DNA from: Macrostomum hystrix
Lineage: Eukaryota > Platyhelminthes > Macrostomidae
NCBI GenBank assembly: GCA_950097015.1
Contig: CATNEN010000038.1
Span: 26,821,001-26,885,000, forward strand
DNA: 64,000 nucleotides
Reading direction: 5' to 3'
The position numbers and the translations under genes are program-made. This document shows positions 12,380 to 27,300 of this stretch, in pieces. Position 1 is the first letter of the stretch. Each line of letters starts with the position of its first letter. The notes below the pieces were generated by a model, which was given only the letters and a program-made list of their open reading frames with translations, was not told where the DNA came from and did no database searches.

Positions 12380-15300
12380 CTGCGGACAGGGGAGACAGAG
12401 TACCAGTGTTCTGTACACCTAGCCACCATTTTTTAGTAATTGCTCCTAGATTACACACCAATTTACAATTCTGTTTAATTATTTACAATTCTGTACGCCC
12501 CATTTTCCATTCCGTACATTCAATAACCCTTCTGTACACCTACTTACTTTTTTGTACATTCAGCAATCCTTCTGTACCACAATTTTTCATTTTGAACAGC
12601 CAGTAACTCTTCTTCAAACTCATTTAAACATTCTATACAGCCATTAACTGTTCTGTACACTCATTTCAAAAGTTCTGTACAGCCAGTAACTCTTCAGCAC
12701 ACTCTATTTAACCATTCTGTACATCCAGTAACCATTCTGTACATCCAGTAACCATTCTGTACATCCAGTAACCATTCTGTACATCCAGTAACCATTCTGT
12801 ACATCCAGTAACCATTCTGTATATCCAGTAACCATTCTGTACATCCAGTAACCATTCTGTACATCCAGTAACCATTCTGTATATCCAGTAACCATTCTGT
12901 ACATCCAGTAACCATTCTGTACATCCAGTAACCATTCTGTATATCCAGTAACCATTCTGTACATCCAGTAACCATTCTGTATATCCAGTAACCATTCTGT
13001 ACATCCAGTAACCATTCTGTATATCCAGTAACCATTCTGTACATCCAGTAACCATTCTGTATATCCAGTAACCATTCTGTACATCCAGTAACCATTCTGT
13101 ATATCCAGTAACCATTCTGTACATCCAGTAACCATTCTGTATATCCAGTAACCATTCTGTACATCCAGTAACCATTCTGTATATCCAGTAACCATTCTGT
13201 ACATCCAGTAACCATTCTGTATATCCAGTAACCATTCTGTACATCCAGTAACCATTCTGTATATCCAGTAACCATTCTGTACATCCAGTAACCATTCTGT
13301 ATATCCAGTAACCATTCTGTACATCCAGTAACCATTCTGTATATCCAGTAACCATTCTGTACATCCAGTAACCATTCTGTATATCCAGTAACCATTCTGT
13401 ACATCCAGTAACCATTCTGTACATCCAGTAACCATTTTTTACATCCAGTAACCATTTTGTACACTCAGTACATTCAGTACTACCATTCTCTACATCCAGT
13501 AACCATTCTGTACATCCATTAACCATTCTGTACATCAAGTAACCATTGCGTATAGCCAGTAACCATTGTGTACACCCAGTAACCATTCTGTACATCCATT
13601 AACCATTCTGTACATCAAGTAACCATTGCGTATAGCCAGTAACCATTGTGTACACTCAGTAACCATTCTGTATATCCAGTAACCATTCTGTACATTCATT
13701 CCCAATTCCCAACGTACCTGTCTCTCCCGCCCGTCGCGGCTCAGAATGAACTCCCTGACACAGATTCCCACAGGTTCATCAGTAGTAGCGCCAGCCGGGG
13801 CAGCGCCATCCTCCATCTGTTCAGAGACGCAGGTGACAGCTAGACCAGCGAATTCGGCGCATTCGTACAGCTTTGGCCAATACTGGTGACACTTGGCTCG
13901 GCCGCGTTCAACGCTGGCTGTTAGCATGGCAACAAGTGAGACACTCTGCTCCCAGCACATTAGCCAGAAATCGGCGCACGTGTTGGCCAGGGGCCCCTGA
14001 GCGGCAATGTAGCGATTCACAGTGCCGCTAGGCAGAGGAATTTCCATATTAACAAAGCTGGCATTGATGTAGTCAGTGCCGGTAATGCTAGAGTCCTGCA
14101 GGGTCACCCTGGTGGCGTCGTCTGTAATTAAATCGCGGCTAATATGAATGTCCGATTACATAATCCCTTTCTTAAATAAACCCTCAGTGTCCTAATCCTA
14201 TTTTTACATAATCCCTTTCTTGAATAAATCCTTAGTGTCCTAATCCTATTTTTACATAATCTCTTTCTTGAATAAAACCTTAGTGTCCTAATCCTATTTT
14301 TACATAATCCCTTTCTTGAATAAACCCTCAGTGTCCTAATCCTATTTTTACATAATCCCTTTCTTGAATAAACCCTTAGTGTCCTAATCCTATTTTTACA
14401 TAATCCCTTTCTTGAATAAATCCTTAGTGTCCTAATCCTATTTTTACATAATCCCTTTCTTGAATAAACCCTCAGTGTCCTAATCCTATTTTTACATAAT
14501 CCCTTTCTTAAATAAATCCTTAGTGTACTAATCCTATTTTTACATAATCCCTTTCTTGAATAAACCCTCAGTGTCCTAATCCTATTTTTACATAATCCCT
14601 TTCTTAAATAAACCCTCAGTGTCCTAATCCTATTTTTACATAATCCCTTTCTTAAATAAACCCTCAGTGTCCTAATCCTATTTTTACATAATCCCTTTCT
14701 TGAATAAATCCTTAGTGTCCTAATCCTATTTTTACATAATCCCTTTCTTGAATAAACCCTCAGTGTCCTAATCCTATTTTTACATAATCCCTTTCTTGAA
14801 TAAATCCTTAGTGTCCTAATCCTATTTTTACATAATCCCTTTCTTGAATAAACCCTTAGTGTCCTAATCCTATTTTTACATAATCCCTTTCTTGAATAAA
14901 CCCTCAGTGTCCTAATCCTATTTTTACATAATCCCTTTCTTGAATAAACCCTCAGTGTCCTAATCCTATTTTTACATAATCCCTTTCTTGAATAAACCCT
15001 CAGTGTCCTAATCCTATTTTTACATAATCCCTTTCTTGAATAAACCCTTAGTGTCCTAATCCTATTTTTACATAATCCCTTTCTTGAATAAACCCTCAGT
15101 GTCCTAATCCTATTTTTACATAATCCCTTTCTTGAATAAATCCTTAGTGTCCTAATCCTATTTTTACATAATCCCTTTCTTGAATAAACCCTTAGTGTCC
15201 TAATCCTATTTTTACATAATCCCTTTCTTGAATAAACCCTTAGTGTCCTAATCCTATTTTTACATAATCCCTTTCTTGAATAAACCCTTAGTGTCCTAAT

Positions 15301-18300
15301 CCTATTTTTACATAATCCCTTTCTTGAATAAATCCTCAGTGTCCTAATCCTATTTTTACATAATCCCTTTCTTGAATAAATCCTTAGTGTCCTAATCCTA
15401 TTTTTACATAATCCCTTTCTTGAATAAACCCTTAGTGTCCTAATCCTATTTTTACATAATCCCTTTCTTGAATAAATCCTTAGTGTCCTAATCCTATTTT
15501 TACATAATCCCTTTCTTGAATAAACCCTTAGTGTCCTAATCCTATTTTTACATAATCCCTTTCTTGAATAAACCCTCAGTGTCCTAATCCTATTTTTACA
15601 TAATCCCTTTCTTGAATAAACCCTTAGTGTCCTAATCCTATTTTTACATAATCCCTTTCTTGAATAAATCCTTCGTGTCCTAATCCTATTTTTACATAAT
15701 CCCTTTCTTAAATAAACCATCAGTGTCCTAATCCTATTTTTACATAATCCCTTTCTTGAATAAACCCTTAGTGTCCTAATCCTATTTTTACATAATCCCT
15801 TTCTTGAATAAACCCTCAGTGTCCTAATCCTATTTTTACATAATCCCTTTCTTAAATAAATCCTTAGTGTCCTAATCCTATTTTTACATAATCCCTTTCT
15901 TGAATAAACCCTTAGTGTCCTAATCCTATTTTTACATAATCCCTTTCTTGAATAAACCCTCAGTGTCCTAATCCTATTTTTACATAATCCCTTTCTTGAA
16001 TAAACCCTCAGTGTCCTAATCCTATTTTTACATAATCCCTTTCTTGAATAAACCCTTAGTGTCCTAATCCTATTTTTACATAATCCCTTTCTTGAATAAA
16101 CCCTTAGTGTCCTAATCCTATTTTTACATAATCCCTTTCTTAAATAAACCCTCAGTGTCCTAATCCTATTTTTACATAATCCCTTTCTTGAATAAACCCT
16201 TAGTGTCCTAATCCTATTTTTACATAATCCCTTTCTTAAATAAACCCTCAGTGTCCTAATCCTATTTTTACATAATCCCTTTCTTGAATAAACCCTCAGT
16301 GTCCTAATCCTATTTTTACAAAATCCCTTTCTTGAATAAATCCTTAGTGTCCTAATCCTATTTTTACATAATCCCTTTCTTAAATAAACCCTCAGTGTCC
16401 TAATCCTATTTTTACATAATCCCTTTCTTGAATAAACCCTTAGTGTCCTAATCCTATTTTTACATAATCCCTTTCTTGAATAAACCCTTAGTGTCCTAAT
16501 CCTATTTTTACATAATCCCTTTCTTAAATAAACCCTCAGTGTCCTAATCCTATTTTTACATAATCCCTTTCTTGAATAAATCCTCAGTGTCCTAATCCTA
16601 TTTTTACATAATCCCTTTCTTGAATAAACCCTTAGTGTCCTAATCCTATTTTTACATAATCCCTTTCTTGAATAAATCCTTAGTGTCCTAATCCTATTTT
16701 TACATAATCCCTTTCTTGAATAAACCCTTAGTGTCCTAATCCTATTTTTACATAATCCCTTTCTTGAATAAATCCTTCGTGTCCTAATCCTATTTTTACA
16801 TAATCCCTTTCTTAAATAAACCATCAGTGTCCTAATCCTATTTTTACATAATCCCTTTCTTGAATAAACCCTTAGTGTCCTAATCCTATTTTTACATAAT
16901 CCCTTTCTTGAATAAACCCTCAGTGTCCTAATCCTATTTTTACATAATCCCTTTCTTGAATAAACCCTCAGTGTCCTAATCCTATTTTTACATAATCCCT
17001 TTCTTGAATAAACCCTTAGTGTCCTAATCCTATTTTTACAAAATCCCTTTCTTGAATAAACCCTTAGTGTCCTAATCCTATTTTTACATAATCCCTTTCT
17101 TGAATAAACCCTCAGTGTCCTAATCCTATTTTTACATAATCCCTTTCTTGAATAAACCCTCAGTGTCCTAATCCTATTTTTACATAATCCCTTTCTTGAA
17201 TAAACCCTTAGTGTCCTAATCCTATTTTTACATAATCCCTTTCTTGAATAAACCCTTAGTGTCCTAATCCTATTTTTACATAATCCCTTTCTTAAATAAA
17301 CCCTCAGTGTCCTAATCCTATTTTTACATAATCCCTTTCTTGAATAAACCCTTAGTGTCCTAATCCTATTTTTACATAATCCCTTTCTTAAATAAACCCT
17401 CAGTGTCCTAATCCTATTTTTACATAATCCCTTTCTTAAATAAACCCTCAGTGTCCTAATCCTATTTTTACAAAATCCCTTTCTTGAATAAATCCTTAGT
17501 GTCCTAATCCTATTTTTACATAATCCCTTTCTTAAATAAACCCTCAGTGTCCTAATCCTATTTTTACATAATCCCTTTCTTGAATAAACCCTTAGTGTCC
17601 TAATCCTATTTTTACATAATCCCTTTCTTGAATAAACCCTCAGTGTCCTAATCCTATTTTCACATAATCCCTTTCTTAAATAAATCCTTAGTGTCCTAAT
17701 CCTATTTTTACATAATCCCTTTCTTAAATAAACCCTCAGTGTCCTAATCCTATTTTTACATAATCCCTTTCTTAAATAAACCCTCAGTGTCCTAATCCTA
17801 TTTTTACATAATCCCTTTCTTGAATAAACCCTCAGTGTCCTAATCCTATTTTTACATAATCCCTTTCTTAAATAAATCCTTAGTGTCCTAATCCTATTTT
17901 TACATAATCCCTTTCTTGAATAAACCCTTAGTGTCATAATCCTATTTTTACATAATCCATTTCTTAAATAAACCCTTAGTGTCCTAATTCTATTTTTACA
18001 TAATCCCTCAGTGTCCTAATCCGATTGTTCCATACTCCGCTACCTGAATAATCCACAGCCCTACTCCTAAAATCCTAGAATCCCTAAAAGCATTCCCCCA
18101 GTCCCAATCCTGATCTCCGAGTGCATAGCAACAGCGAAACTCACACGGACTGATGTCCCTGTATCGATTCTTGACAACATTCTCGGGCTGCCTGGCAGCG
18201 GTCATAGTCAGACCAGGCTTTCGCCTATACAGGTGCTCGAATTGCACTAATGCGGTGCCGCTACTCAGCGAGTCCTCCAATTGTTGAATTGATTCGGCTA

Positions 18301-21300
18301 GAGTCTGCGGAGTTGGCGGCGGCGGCGGCGGCGGCGGCTGTTGCAACTGGGGCAGAATCTGTGACTGCGGCTGCACTGACATGTTGTGCATCTGAGAGGC
18401 GGGCTGATTAATAACCGAGTGCTGCCTGGCGCTACTACGCAGGGTTGACGCGCCACTCTGCAGCCCAGTGGCTGTGCCAGAATTACTCAGCTCGTCTAGG
18501 GAGGCTGCTCGCATTTGCTGCTGCTGCTGCTGTTTGCCACGGCTGACCCCAATCTCAGTCTCCTGACCGCCGACACCGTCATCTGTGTACATAGCAGGCC
18601 GGACAACCAGAACTAATTCGCCAGAGTGCTTCTCTGCTGCAGCTTTAATAAACTGCACCGCCTGTTCGTGCGTGTGCGTGCCCATGTCGCGACCGTTGAT
18701 GTATAGTACCTGGATGAGACGTGTTACAGGTTGGTTAAGTGGTCGGGAGTTCGAATCCTGGCTGAGCGGTCGGGAGTTCGAATCTCAGCTCAGTGGTCGG
18801 GAGTTCGAATTTCAGCCTTAAGCAAGAAATTTAATTTCCTATCTCTAACAGCTGCAATAGTAAATAGTATCAGCTGGATTAGAAATTTGCGTGGGCGTGG
18901 CGGCCGGCTGTTCATGGAATGACTGCTGTACACAGCTTTTTGAAAGCTGCGACTGTGCCAATGGCTCCATAACCTTGTAACTTGATTTACAGTTCATCCA
19001 ATATGGGACCATAGACTATAGAGGAAAGAAGAGCTTGTAGCCATGTGGTTAGAGTTGGACTCACGACTTAAAGGTCGGGGGTTCGATTCCCGACACCAAT
19101 GGAACAATTAGTGTTTTTTCAGCAAGATACTTAACTCCGCATTGCTTCAGTTCACCCAGGTGTTATATGGGTACCAGCATTAGCTGGGGTAATTGAGGGT
19201 GGGTGTGGCGTCCCCTAGTCCATGGGAATTCTATCTCAGCTGATTGGTCGGGAGTTCGAATCCTAATTATTACAATAATAATTGGAGCTATTGATTCTCA
19301 CCTGATCGCCTTCGTGCAGTCGAGGAATGCTAAGGTCAGCCGGCATATTTGGGGCCACTTTGGACACCAGTATAGGCAGTCCCTGATCATAGCCGCCTTT
19401 GACATTGAAGCCGAAGCGACCGGATTCGTCAGGCTTGATGCGAATGGTTACTAGGCTCTCGGCGTAGTTGACAGCGCTCAGGTGCTGGTGCTGTGCACTC
19501 TGATCGTGCAGGCCTGGCGGCTGCAGATGGTTGAGTAAAATTCTACTTATGCTTAATCGTGTCTATTAAAAATAGATCAGTGTGACGTCCCTTAAAATGG
19601 CCGTTTTAATATAAATATTCAGTGTGCTACAGCAAGTAATTGAAAAGAACTACTTTCCAAGATTGATCTAATAAAAAAACTTAAGACGTTAAATTAATAA
19701 CAAAAATTTCAGACAACGGGATAAGCTACCAGGTGATCAGGTAACTCACTGGGACATAGAGAACAGCCATAAGGCCGAGTGTTTCAGCGGTTTCCATAGA
19801 CAGTAAAGGCATGACCGGTGATGGCCAACAAGTTGCAAACATGTTTCTTCTGCTAAATTTGTCTCGCACCTATTAGTGTCTAAATCATACAAAAGCAGCT
19901 ACTGCTAGCCATCTGGTCATAAACAAACTGTCTGCGTACACTCCCGAGTTTCACTCCCAACTCGTTGCGGGTTGGCTGGAGTGAAAAATTGCCTTTTATT
20001 CGTAATTTTTCGGCCACCTATCATCACCGAGGCATCTCTTCAGGCGCATCACATATCTCGTTAGACAATGTCTTATCTCCTCAGACAATGTCTTATCTCC
20101 TCAGACAATGTCTTATCTCCTCAGACAATATCTTATCTGATCAGACAATATCTTATCTCATCAGACAATGTCTTATCTCCTCAGACAATGTCTTATCTCC
20201 TCAGACAATGTCTTATCTCATCAGACAATGTCTTATCTCCTCAGACAATGTCTTATCTCATCAGACAATGTCTTATCTCATCAGACAATACCTTATCTCA
20301 TCCGACAATGTCTTATCTCCTCAGACAATGTCTTATCTCATCAGACAATGTCTTATCTCATCAGACAATGTCTTATCTCCTCAGACAATGTCTTATCTCC
20401 TCAGACAATGTCTTATCTCCTCAGACAATGTCTTATCTCATCAGACAATGTCTTATCTCCTCAGACAATGTCTTATCTCATCAGACAATGTCTTATCTCA
20501 TCAGACAATGTCTTATCTCCTCAGACAATGTCTTATCTCCTCAGACAATATCTTATCTGATCAGACAATATCTTATCTCATCAGACAATGTCTTATCTCC
20601 TCAGACAATGTCTTATCTCCTCAGACAATGTCTTATCTCATCAGACAATGTCTTATCTCCTCAGACAATGTCTTATCTCATCAGACAATGTCTTATCTCA
20701 TCAGACAATACCTTATCTCATCCGACAATGTCTTATCTCCTCAGACAATGTCTTATCTCATCAGACAATGTCTTATCTCCTCAGACAATGTCTTATCTCC
20801 TCAGACAATGTCTTATCTCCTCAGACAATGTCTTATCTCATCAGACAATGTCTTATCTCCTCAGACAATGTCTTATCTCATCAGACAATGTCTTATCTCA
20901 TCAGACAATGTCTTATCTCCTCAGACAATGTCTTATCAGTATTTGACAGTATTATTAGTATATTCCTTAAATAAAAAATATACAATACAGTATTTAAATT
21001 CACAATTTTGTGTGACGCCTTAGTCAGGGTGTGGCTTGTGTCGGGGATTAGCAGCAGCCGTATAAGACGAGTCGAGCTGCCTTTTCTTAGATAGGCCCAA
21101 CTCTATTTCAAGTGCAACTCCCCGGAGAGACGACTTGGCTGAGCAACAAGCGTGATGAAAAAAAACTGGTGCCTTTAAGCCCCAAGCAATTGGCGAGCGA
21201 GGAGACAATCAAAGGCCGGGATTTCCTAACAACATTCCAAATTAGGACAGCGATTAGACAAAGCCCTTTGATTATTTTGTTGAAAATTGTGACTGATTAT

Positions 21301-24300
21301 AAGCAAGAAATTTATTATAATTACAAGACCCAACAGTGTCCGTTTGTTTTTACAGCCGATTTAGAATTTTTAGAGGTGAATCGCGAAATGCTGACAACCA
21401 ATATAATAAGGTCTAATTTTTAATTCCCGACAGCTATGATGACTAAATTATTTAAAAAACCACAACTCGAACAAAGGTTTTTCCTAAATTAATACATTGA
21501 TGATCCACTAAATCCTGGAAACAATGATCCTAAAATCTAGGAAACAATCATCATTAAATCCTGGAAATAATGATCCCTAAATCCTGGAAACAATGATCCC
21601 TAAATCCTGGAAACAATGATCCCTAAATCCTGGAAACAATGATCTCGAAAACCTAGAAAATGATCCCTAAATCCTGGAAACAAAGGTCCCTAAATCCTTA
21701 AAGCAATGATCTCTAAATGTCAACAAGCATCCTAATATTCGATAAAAAAGCTGTGGCGGAGTATTTCACAAACATGCCCTGACCTCCTTAGCAATCGATG
21801 AAGCTGCTGATCGGCCAAACGAGATCGACGCAGCACCGGCGCTAACGCCCGCCGCAGTACTGACACTTGATCTCTGCTGGCCAAACACCGCTGACTGATT
21901 GTGTTGCATAAGACTACCCTGTCTACTGAATGACGCTGGCGGCTGCGAGGATGCAGTTGTCACCGATGCTGCCGCGGCCGGTCCTGCTGCTGCCGAAGCT
22001 GAAGCCGCTGCTGATGTAGACACAGAAGTTGACAATTGCCTAGCAGAGGAGCGGAATCCGCCAACAGCGTGAGACTGCTGAGGCGGCGGTTGCGATTTCA
22101 GCACAATGGCCGAGCTAGACGCGGCAGCTGCGGTAGCTCCGCCGCCGCCGCCGCCGCCTCCTCGGTTTCTCGGCATAGTAGCGTAGGAATAGGCACTCCT
22201 AGACGATAGGAAGCCGCCGTCGCTAGTGCTGGCACCGTCGTCGCCTAAAAGACGCCCATTCGAAGCCGCCCTGGCGTGGTGATAGCCAGGCGGTCGCTGC
22301 AGGGTCCGCCGCGACGACGGCGTCCTGGTGAATGAGCGTTCTAGACGGGGACGGCGTTTCAGCTCTTCGGACGCTTGGTGCTCAGTGCGGCCTGAGTAGC
22401 GAAACTTTGAGCCTCCGACAATGCCTGGAATTAGGTGTTTTATGGGAGCTTTCTGAACAATTATCTCATAGGATTAGTGGCCTCTATAAGTTCAGGAGAT
22501 TCAATAGAATAGTTGGATTAAGGATGAGTAGCTTCTCTGATTGACGTGAGGGATTAGTAGCTTCTCTGATTGACGTGAGGGATTAGTAGCTTCTCTGATT
22601 GACGTGAGGGATTAGTAGCTTCTCTGATTGACCTGAGGGATCAGTAGCTTCTCTGATTGACCTGAGGGATCAGTAGCTTCTCTGATAGTCCTGAGGGATT
22701 AGTAGCTTCTCTGATTGACCTGAGGGATGAGTAGCTTCTCTGATTGACCTGAGGGATTAGTGGCTTCTCAGATTGACGTGAGGGATGAGTAGCTTCTCAG
22801 ATTGACGTGAGGGATGAGTAGCTTCTCTGATTGACGTGAGGGATTAGTGGCTTCTCAGATTGACGTGAGGGATTAGTGGCTTCTCAGATTGACGTGAGGG
22901 ATTAGTAGCTTCTCTGATTGACGTGAGGGATGAGTAGCTTCTCTGATTGACGTGAGGGATGAGTAGCTTCTCAGATTGACGTGAGGGATTAGTAGCTTCT
23001 CTGATTGACGTGAGGGATGAGTAGCTTCTCAGATTGACGTGAGGGATCAGTAGCTTCTCAGATTGACCTGAGGGATTAGTGGCTTCTCAGATTGACGTGA
23101 GGGATTAGTAGCTTCTCAGATTGACGTGAGGGATGAGTAGCTTCTCAGATTGACGTGAGGGATGAGTAGCTTCTCAGATTGACGTGAGGGATGAGTAGCT
23201 TCTCTGATTGACGTGAGGGATGAGTAGCTTCTCTGATTGACCTGAGGGATTAGTGGCTTCTCAGATTGACGTGAGGGATTAGTAGCTTCTCAGATTGACG
23301 TGAGGGATTAGTAGCTTCTCTGATTGACGTGAGGGATGAGTAGCTTCTCTGATTGACGTGAGGGATGAGTAGCTTCTCTGATTGACGTGAGGGATGAGTA
23401 GCTTCTCTGATTGACCTGAGGGATTAGTGGCTTCTCAGATTGACGTGAGGGATTAGTAGCTTCTCAGATTGACGTGAGGGATGAGTAGCTTCTCAGATTG
23501 ACGTGAGGGATGAGTAGCTTCTCAGATTGACGTGAGGGATTAGTAGCTTCTCAGATTGACGTGAGGGATCAGTAGCTTCTCAGATTGACGTGAGGGATTA
23601 GTGGCTTCTCAGCTTGACGTGAGGGATGAGTAGCTTCTCAGATTGACGTGAGGGATGAGTAGCTTCTCAGATTGACGTGAGGGATTAGTAGCTTCTCAGA
23701 TTGACCTGAGGGATTAGTAGCTTCTCAGATTGACGTGAGGGATGAGTAGCTTCTCAGATTGACGTGAGGGATTAGTAGCTTCTCAGATTGACGTGAGGGA
23801 TGAGTAGCTTCTCAGATTGACGTGAGGGATTAGTAGCTTCTCAGATTGACCTGAGGGATGAGTAGCTTCTCTGATTGACGTGAGGGATTAGTAGCTTCTC
23901 TGATTGACGTGAGGGATTAGTAGCTTCTCTGATTGACCTGAGGGATCAGTAGCTTCTCTGATTGACCTGAGGGATTAGTGGCTTCTCAGATTGACGTGAG
24001 GGATTAGTAGCTTCTCAGATTGACGTGAGGGATGAGTAGCTTCTCAGATTGACGTGAGGGATGAGTAGCTTCTCAGATTGACGTGAGGGATTAGTAGCTT
24101 CTCAGATTGACGTGAGGGATCAGTAGCTTCTCAGATTGACGTGAGGGATTAGTGGCTTCTCAGCTTGACGTGAGGGATGAGTAGCTTCTCAGATTGACGT
24201 GAGGGATGAGTAGCTTCTCAGATTGACGTGAGGGATTAGTAGCTTCTCAGATTGACCTGAGGGATTAGTAGCTTCTCAGATTGACGTGAGGGATGAGTAG

Positions 24301-27300
24301 CTTCTCAGATTGACGTGAGGGATTAGTAGCTTCTCAGATTGACGTGAGGGATGAGTAGCTTCTCAGATTGACGTGAGGGATTAGTAGCTTCTCAGATTGA
24401 CGTGAGGGATGAGTAGCTTCTCAGATTGACGTGAGGGATGAGTAGCTTCTCTGATTGACCTGAGGGATGAGTAGCTTCTCAGATTGACGTGAGGGATGAG
24501 TGGCTTCTCTGATTGACCTGAGGGATGAGTAGCTTCTCTGATTGACCTGAGGGATCAGTAGCTTCTCAGATTGACCTGAGGGATCAGTAGCTTCTCAGAT
24601 TGACCTGAGGGATTAGTAGCTTCTCTGATTGACCTGAGGGATCAGTAGCTTCTCTGATCGACCTGAGGGATTAGTGGCTTCTCTGATTGACCTGAGGGAT
24701 CAGTAGCTTCTCAGATTGACCTGAGGGATCAGTAGCTTCTCTGATCGACCTGAGGGATTAGTGGCTTCTCTGATTGACCTGAGGGATTAGTAGCTTCTCA
24801 GATTGACCAGAGGGATTAGTAGCTTCTCTGATTGACCTGAGGGATCAGTAGCTTCTCTGATCGACCTGAGGGTTTTGTGGCTTCTCTGATTGACCTGAGG
24901 GTTTTGTGGCTTCTCTGATTGACCTGAGGGATTAGTGGCTTCTCTGATTGACCTGAGGGATTAGTAGCTTCTCTGATCGACCTGAGGGATAAGTAGCTTC
25001 TCAGCTTGACCTGAGGGATTAGTGGCTTCTCTGATTGACCTGAGGGATTAGTGGCTTCTCTGATTGACCTGAGGGATTAGTAGCTTCTCTGATCGACCTG
25101 AGGGATTAGTAGCTTCTCAGCTTGACCTGTACCTTCCCTAACTGAGACTTCTCTGATATTTCGGTATAAGAAGATGCAGAATCATACACAGCTCACCCAG
25201 GATAGCCCCTGACTGCTGTGGCGGTGGTGGCCGATGCAGCCTAAAGAAGGCGTGATGCTCAACGCAAGTCTGCCACAGCCATTTGCAAGCCCTGCTGCTA
25301 ACCAGGCCGTAGGTTAGAGTCTGAGCAGCGCCAGTGGAATCTCGAACAGACAATAAGAAATTCTTGCGCTTGAAACTGATCTTGAGCAGGCTTAGCCAGG
25401 AGTACAGGTGCAGTCGTTGGGTGCCGCGGAACACCGCTACACCGGACGCATTGACGCCAACTTGCATTTCAGTTTTCTCAGCGTCCTTGGATGGTTTTGA
25501 TTAAAACAAATTTAATAATATTGCTATTATTAGCCTTAGTAATAAAATAGCATTTATTCTACACTTACAGTCACATGGAATAGGAAGCAGCCATAGTGCT
25601 CTAGCTGTCTGGCAGTGTGGAGAAAGCTCAACTCGGCGCACGCAGGAGTTAAGCTTCTGTTGAGAAAGCAAGAGAAATTATTAAATGCTGACTAACTACT
25701 TTAAGTAGCGTTGATAACAAACTTAAAGTGTTTACGATTTAAAAAATATTTACAAATACTGCGAATAAAGCAAAAATTTAGGAGCCATAAGGATCTATGA
25801 TATTTGAAATCCCGCCTTGAGGATCTAGGATACTGGAAATCATGGTTTGAGGATCTAGCTAGGATACTGGAAATCCCATCTAGAGGATCTAGGATACTGG
25901 AAATCCCATCTAGAGGATCTAGGATACTGGAAATCCCATCTAGAGGATCTAGGATACTGGAAATCCCATCTAGAGGATCTAGGATACTGGAAATCCCATC
26001 TAGAGGATCTATGATATTTGAAATCCCGCCTTGAGGATCTAGGATACTGGAAATCCCATCTAGAGGATCTAGGATACTGGAAATCCCATCTAGAGGATCT
26101 AGGATACTGGAAATCCCATCTAGAGGATCTAGGATACTGGAAATCCCATCTAGAGGATCTAGGATACTGGAAATCCCATCTAGAGGATCTAGGATACTGG
26201 AAATCCCATCTAGAGGATCTAGGATACTGGAAATCCCATCTAGAGGATCTAGGATACTGGAAATCCCATCTAGAGGATCTAGGATACTGGAAATCCCATC
26301 TAGAGGATCTAGGATACTGGAAATCCCATCTAGAGGATCTAGGATACTGGAAATCCAATCTAGAGGATCTAGGATACTGGAAATCCCGCCTTGAGGATCT
26401 AGGTAGGATACTGGAAATCCCATCTAGAGGATCTAGGATACTGGAAATCCCGCCTTGAGGATCTAGGTAGGATACTGGAAATCCCATCTAGAGGATCTAG
26501 GATACTGTAAATCCCATCTAGAGGATCTAGGATACTGGAAATCCCGCCTTGAGGATCTAGGTAGGATACTGGAAATCCCATCTAGAGGATCTAGGATACT
26601 GGAAAACTAAATATATTAAGACAATTTAGGAATCGGAAAATCCCAAGTCTGGGAATTTAGTCTAGGAAACTGAATAAAAAAATAATTTAAAAGACAAATA
26701 TAATATGTAGAACTTTCAATCCAGCAGAGTATGACAGAAAATAAAAAAAATCTGCTTTAAGCATAGTTATAGGATATAAAAAGTTCTTGATCAATTTTCA
26801 ATTTAGTCATGTTATGACTGCTACAGGCATTGATATCAATTGTTTTGATTGATAGCACTTGCAGCAGCTTCGATCATGACAATTAAACAAACAGTTCAGT
26901 AAATTCTAATTGTTGAATTTCAGGCAAACATCAGTATTGCAATTTTGAGCTGCAAAACAAACTTATTAAACAATTTGCTCAATGAAATTCATGAATTTGC
27001 CATCAACTCATTAATCTTGTCACGTTATGACTGCTGGGAGCAATTTGATTTTGGTGGTCATTCCAAGCAGCTTCGAGCGTGACTCGAGAGGTAGAAATTA
27101 GTTATTTGTATTACTATAATATTGAAATATTGTCCCATAGCAACGAGAGATTAGACCCTGTAAGGATGCATTCTATATAGAACAAGACCATTGTGACTCT
27201 TACTACATGGTTGCTAATGACACTCTGTATGAATGCTTTCATAAGCAACAGTAATAATAATAATAACATAATTGCAGGAGGGCTGCGGGCAATGGCACAT

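Noticed and set aside
14128-17937. 1269-codon open frame on the - strand
   Set aside because: It is the 48-bp array read in one frame ([13 protein letters not shown] repeats). It lies wholly between two well-defined phosphatase exons and is explained by a period divisible by three.
19026-19100. tRNA gene
   Set aside because: A and B boxes are present, but the sequence continues into a body shared with another dispersed copy, so it is the head of a SINE.
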